64,000 nt of DNA, taken from the NCBI RefSeq assembly GCF_003260205.1, contig NZ_QERF01000007.1, positions 62,001-126,000 on the forward strand, read 5' to 3'. The notes beneath the pieces are model-generated. The model did not search any database and was not told the DNA's origin. It was given only the letters and a program-made list of their open reading frames with translations. Source of the DNA: Winogradskyella tangerina (GTDB taxonomy: Bacteria; Bacteroidota; Bacteroidia; Flavobacteriales; Flavobacteriaceae). Numbering within the stretch: position 1 is the first letter of the stretch; each line of letters opens with the position of its first letter. The position numbers were made by a program, and so were the translations under genes. Shown here piece after piece: positions 60,484-64,000 of this stretch.

Positions 60484-62385
60484 TCAATCAATAATTACAC
60501 CTTCTTTATAGGTTATTTCATAAATCACTTTTCCATTTTCAAATTCTTGATATTTACCATCTAGTAAGCCGTTGCTATAGCTACACTTTTTAACTAATTG
60601 GTCATTTTCAGAATATTCATAAGGACCGTGCTTTTTACCATTTTTGTAGTTTATTAATTCGAGAGACGAGTCCGTATAGTACTTTTTATGAATGGTTGTT
60701 AGACCATCTAATTGATTGTTCTTATAAGTTTCTGTTTTTTCTAAATGGTCATTGTTATAATACTTGGCAACACCATTGAGCATATTGTTAGTAAATGGAA
60801 ATTCGCAAATAACTTCAAGCCTATCTGAGAAGTCATCTTCATCATTTTCATTGAAGCCGCGTACAACTTCGTAAAACTTTACAATTCCTTCTTTTTTACC
60901 ATCGACATAAGGAATCTCAATTCTTGTATCATCAAAAAGCACGTAAGAAAGTCCTTCTTTCTTACCATTTTTGAACAAACTTTCACTTATTGTTTCATGC
61001 GGCGAGAAACCCAGCAGGGCATGGGTTCGGTAAATTCGTTGCTTGTCGGTTTTTTGACCATTTTTGAAGTTTACATCGAGGTGCATACTCTGATTGTAAA
61101 CATCGCTAACGGTAGTTGTATACTCGCTTAATATTCCGAATTCAGGATACATAAGCTTGTATAGGTTTAGAATATCTTCATCGTCGAAAAACGAGCCAAA
61201 GGCTATATTAACAATGTAGCGACCGTCTAGTTTTTCATTCTGAAAGGTGTATTGATGGTTATCGACCTTAATGTTATTTTCTTCAAGGTATTTGTATTTA
61301 CAGGTCTCATCATTGTCATCAGAAGTAAAGCAACCTTCTTCAGCGAGGGAACCATTCTTATAGGCAGCCTTGAAAATTAACCTTCCATTTTTGTAAAGTT
61401 CGAACGGACCGTTTGCGATATCATCTTTAAAAAATGCTGAACTTACCAATTCGCCCTTTACATTCATAAAAAACTTTTCTCCATCTAAGCGATTTTTAGC
61501 GTAATTGGTAAACCTCAGAAATACTTCAAACTCATCTACTGCAAAACCACTTCTAACGATATCAAATTCATCCAAATCGCTAAAATATCCTGTAACTGGA
61601 TTAATATATAACCCTTCTTTAATTTCAACACTTGTGTTATACATTATATTTTCAGGCCAGTCAGATTCAATTTGAAAGGTATAAACCTTGCCATTTCTAA
61701 TGAGTTGTCCATGTTTCAGTTTATCTTCTGAATGCACTAGTTTCAGCCAGTTATCACCATTTTCGGTATACCAATTTTCAACACCTGTCTTCTTAGATTG
61801 GTTGAAATAAGCCTTTTTTAAAACCTGTTTGTTTTTGTGAAAATGATAGATACTATCTTGACTATAAGTACTTAAGGTCGAATAATCAATAATTGCAATT
61901 TCACCAGTATCGTAGTAGGTTGTTCTTATAGACTGATCATTAAGTCTGTCCTCAAGCATACGAAGCGCCAGGTTACCATCGAAATCATAATAAAATCTAT
62001 CTTCTTTGTTCTTGTCGAAATATGTGCTATCAGACCTCTTATTTGGCATATCCGCATAATTACGACTGAGTTCGTATCTGTATAGCTCCAAACCGTTGTC
62101 ATACATAGTACGCCTTTCAATTTTACCATTATAGTATTGAGTTTCAATACCATTTTTAATTCCTTTTTTAAAGGTTGTAATGGTATAATCTTTATTCCAG
62201 GTAGTGCTATTATCTTTATAACCAATTTTATAGGTTCCATCGAGCAACTTATTGTTCGAAGCGTAAATCTGTATGGAATCGTTTATGGTATAATCATAGT
62301 CGTAAATATCTAATGGTATAGGATTTTGACCATAAGAAATGACCGTGATCAATAATAATATGTAATGAATACGTTTAAATCTCAT
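60484..62385 (-). CDS. Large exported protein with MORN-like / YwqK-type repeats
   Basis: About 633 residues from MRFKRIHYILLL; an ATG seven codons upstream is less likely because it lengthens the signal n-region. The signal ends near YGQ. The body repeats the YwqK/MORN-variant motif: YYNGKIERRTMYDNGLE, FELYKNGRLIFKAAYKNG, NNDHLEKTETYKNNQLDG, ELINYKNGKKHGPYEYSENDQLVKKCSYSNGLLDG. Such repeats form beta-hairpin stacks and mediate binding. No enzyme domain is visible. It is followed by the NUDIX and PrsW genes on the same strand. Confidence 0.85.
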   Translation of the reverse strand: MRFKRIHYILLLITVISYGQNPIPLDIYDYDYTINDSIQIYASNNKLLDGTYKIGYKDNSTTWNKDYTITTFKKGIKNGIETQYYNGKIERRTMYDNGLELYRYELSRNYADMPNKRSDSTYFDKNKEDRFYYDFDGNLALRMLEDRLNDQSIRTTYYDTGEIAIIDYSTLSTYSQDSIYHFHKNKQVLKKAYFNQSKKTGVENWYTENGDNWLKLVHSEDKLKHGQLIRNGKVYTFQIESDWPENIMYNTSVEIKEGLYINPVTGYFSDLDEFDIVRSGFAVDEFEVFLRFTNYAKNRLDGEKFFMNVKGELVSSAFFKDDIANGPFELYKNGRLIFKAAYKNGSLAEEGCFTSDDNDETCKYKYLEENNIKVDNHQYTFQNEKLDGRYIVNIAFGSFFDDEDILNLYKLMYPEFGILSEYTTTVSDVYNQSMHLDVNFKNGQKTDKQRIYRTHALLGFSPHETISESLFKNGKKEGLSYVLFDDTRIEIPYVDGKKEGIVKFYEVVRGFNENDEDDFSDRLEVICEFPFTNNMLNGVAKYYNNDHLEKTETYKNNQLDGLTTIHKKYYTDSSLELINYKNGKKHGPYEYSENDQLVKKCSYSNGLLDGKYQEFENGKVIYEITYKEGVIID

Positions 62386-62444
62386 TATTAAAAGTTGATG
62401 CAGCAAACAGACCGGCTAATGATGCCAAAGTTCTTCAAGTTTAC

Positions 62445-63533
62445 TTACTTAAAATAACTAAAAGTTTCGCCGTCTTCGATTTTAAGGAGTGTTTCATAGA
62501 TGAGACGAATCACATTTTCAACATCATCCTTATGCACCATTTCAACAGTGGTATGCATGTAACGTAGAGGCAAAGAAATCAATGCAGATGCAACACCTCC
62601 ATTACTATAAGCAAAGGCATCAGTATCTGTTCCGGTTGCACGAGAAAGCGCAGCACGCTGAAACGGTATTTTCTTTTCTTCTGCAGTATCAGTAATGAGA
62701 TCACGAAGTTTCTGCTGAACTGCAGGTGCATAGGCTACTACTGGCCCCTTACCGATCTCTGCATAACCTTGTTTCTTCTGATCGATCATAGGTGTTGTTG
62801 TATCGTGCGTTACGTCGGTTACAATTGCGACATTAGGTTTGATAGTCTGAGTGATCATCTCTGCTCCACGCAGGCCAATTTCTTCCTGAACTGAGTTTGT
62901 AATATATAACCCAAAAGGTAAAGACTTTTTATTTTCATGAAGAAGTCTAGCGACCTCGGCTATCATAAAACCACCCATTCGGTTATCAAGAGCACGACAA
63001 ACAAATTTGTCTTTATTCAGAATATGAAATTCATCAGGATAAGTAATAACGCATCCTACATGAACGCCCATTTTTTCGACCTCTGCTTTATCTTTAGCTC
63101 CTATATCTATACAAATATTATCAGGCTTTGGTGGTTCTTCTTTAGCTCTATTTCTGGTATGGATCGCTGGCCAGCCAAAAACACCCTTTACAATACCTTT
63201 TTTAGTATGAATGTTAACCACTTTACTTGGTGCAATCTGATGATCGCTACCACCATTACGAATAACATATAACAACCCTTTTTCAGAAATATAATTAACA
63301 TACCATGAAATTTCATCGGCATGACCTTCAATAACCACCTTATATTTAGCCTTTGGATTAATAACAGCTACCGCCGTACCATAGGTGTCTGTGATAAATT
63401 CATCTACATAAGGTTTCAGGTAATCCATCCAAATTTTTTGCCCATCCCATTCGTAGCCTGTAGGTGATGCATTATTGAGATATTTCTCTAAAAAATTCAT
63501 CGATTTTTTAGTAAGTAATTGCTTTTTTGCCAT
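62445..63533 (-). CDS. M42 family aminopeptidase
   Basis: 362 residues. The M42 layout is clear: LNNASPTGYEW (N-terminal), VIEGHADEISWYV (first zinc His), CRALDNRMGGFMIAEVARLL (bridging Asp), NSVQEEIGLRGAEM (catalytic Glu pair), VTDVTHDTT (Asp) and ISLPLRYMHTTVEMVHKDD (last His). All metal sites are present. It is a cytoplasmic di-metal aminopeptidase of the TET/PepA-like class. The MORN-like gene follows after a gap of 59 nt. Confidence 0.93.
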   Translation of the reverse strand: MAKKQLLTKKSMNFLEKYLNNASPTGYEWDGQKIWMDYLKPYVDEFITDTYGTAVAVINPKAKYKVVIEGHADEISWYVNYISEKGLLYVIRNGGSDHQIAPSKVVNIHTKKGIVKGVFGWPAIHTRNRAKEEPPKPDNICIDIGAKDKAEVEKMGVHVGCVITYPDEFHILNKDKFVCRALDNRMGGFMIAEVARLLHENKKSLPFGLYITNSVQEEIGLRGAEMITQTIKPNVAIVTDVTHDTTTPMIDQKKQGYAEIGKGPVVAYAPAVQQKLRDLITDTAEEKKIPFQRAALSRATGTDTDAFAYSNGGVASALISLPLRYMHTTVEMVHKDDVENVIRLIYETLLKIEDGETFSYFK

Positions 63534-63656
63534 TTGAAAAATTTTTCTTTAAAAATAATAATATTAATAGGAATTTATGGTTATAGCCTGTAATAATTAT
63601 TAATTTTGAATCTGCCAAAAATCGACTTTGGAACAATTTTGGAAGCCACAAAATAT

Positions 63657-64000
63657 ATGAGATATATTGCGTTAATCATATTGCTAATTTCGTCCTTGTC
63701 CTATGCACAAGAAGACCCTGTAAAGAAGGATACCACTCAGGTGCATTATATGATCATTGAGGGCGATTCTATTATGGTTACTGAGGTTGAACTCGATGAA
63801 GTCCTTGTACTTCCAGATCTTAATTTTAAAAACAGAGATGACCGTATCCGTTATATCGTTTTACGCAGAAAAACACTGAAAGTCTACAAATATGCCAAAT
63901 TGGCTGCTGAGCGTCTTGAAACATTACAGAAACGATTGGCCACCTTAGAACGAAAACGAGACCGAAAAAAGTACGCTAAGGTGATTCAAAAATATATTGA
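63657..64000 (+). CDS. DUF4294 domain-containing protein, 3' end beyond window
   Basis: 114 codons are inside the window, open to the edge. A signal peptide (MRYIALIILLISSLSYAQ) is followed by the DUF4294 core: HYMIIEGDSIMVTEVELDEVLVLP, then FKNRDDRIRYIVLRRKTLKVYKYAKLAAERL. This small exported protein is widespread in Bacteroidota; no function is established. The upstream gap (123 nt) shows nothing notable. Confidence 0.85.
   Translation, partial: MRYIALIILLISSLSYAQEDPVKKDTTQVHYMIIEGDSIMVTEVELDEVLVLPDLNFKNRDDRIRYIVLRRKTLKVYKYAKLAAERLETLQKRLATLERKRDRKKYAKVIQKYI

Noticed and set aside
1..64000. Prophage, integrative element or insertion sequence
   Set aside because: No integrase, transposase, terminase or attachment-site-like repeats flanking either tRNA were seen; the only mobile-like object is the recG insert.

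Overview
This window comes from a marine-type member of the Flavobacteriaceae (Bacteroidota). The evidence is AT-rich DNA, promoters of the Bacteroidota form (TTG, about 19 nt, TAnnTTTG), little use of Shine-Dalgarno sites, a type IX secretion sorting domain on a GH16 glucanase, a bacillithiol gene (bshB1), and Bacteroidota-restricted families (DUF2911, DUF3108, DUF4294). Most of the window is ordinary chromosome. I see no prophage, transposase, CRISPR array, rRNA or replication origin. About 53 protein genes and two tRNAs (His-GTG, Ser-TGA) can be supported. The first gene (SLC13 permease) and the last (DUF4294) run off the edges.

Layout. 1-6.4 kb: truncated permease, bshB1, tRNA-His, two tandem M28 peptidase lipoproteins, a small membrane protein, a DUF3108 protein and tRNA-Ser. 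6.4-9.2 kb: a gene-free stretch, then an acyl-CoA-dehydrogenase-fold protein with a FemAB/GNAT-like protein. 9.2-15 kb: a minus-strand molybdenum-hydroxylase locus (XdhC, MocA-like, an unknown membrane protein, an unusual P-loop NTPase, a 2Fe-2S subunit and a Tat-exported Mo subunit). 15-18.7 kb: nitroreductase, DegT aminotransferase, secreted GH16. 18.7-29.2 kb: an envelope and housekeeping block (pheT, tpx, dgkA, M15 peptidase, ftsK, lolA, LptF/LptG-type permease, ribB). 29.3-37.1 kb: TlpA-like lipoprotein, hydrolase/ECF sigma/membrane operon, DUF481, DUF4272, AtoE-type transporter, DUF2911-TPR. 37.2-46.2 kb: recG with an inserted endonuclease domain, M1 peptidase, patatin, and an amidohydrolase/glutamate-synthase-like/membrane operon. 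46.3-55.7 kb: UvrD-type helicase, a glycogen-binding-fold protein paired with a retropepsin-like protease, a YrdC/YciO protein, a Bcr/CflA pump, DinB, a histidine-heptad lipoprotein, the MerC/Fur divergent pair and an S41 peptidase. 55.7-64 kb: a three-gene acyl-CoA carboxylase, PrsW, NUDIX, a MORN-like repeat protein, an M42 peptidase and the DUF4294 start.

Most interesting points. (1) RecG carries an in-frame insert of about 147 residues that looks like a complete DUF559 (Vsr/PD-(D/E)XK-type) nuclease. It is bounded at DNA level by GC-rich inverted repeats and hairpins, as if a mobile nuclease element had landed between helicase motifs II and III and become part of the protein. (2) A lipoprotein has histidine at 18 heptad positions, in near-perfect 7-residue register, close to a MerC/Fur metal locus. 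(3) The merC-fur intergenic region has a perfect TGCAACT-T-AGTTGCA palindrome and a weaker copy, each placed on a promoter. (4) The molybdenum-hydroxylase operon contains two uncharacterised accessory genes, one an NTPase with an altered Walker A. (5) The GTP-cyclohydrolase-II half of RibB has lost its zinc cysteines. (6) The second M28 paralogue lacks both the PA domain and a zinc-ligand histidine.

All calls are from reading the sequence. No database search was run.
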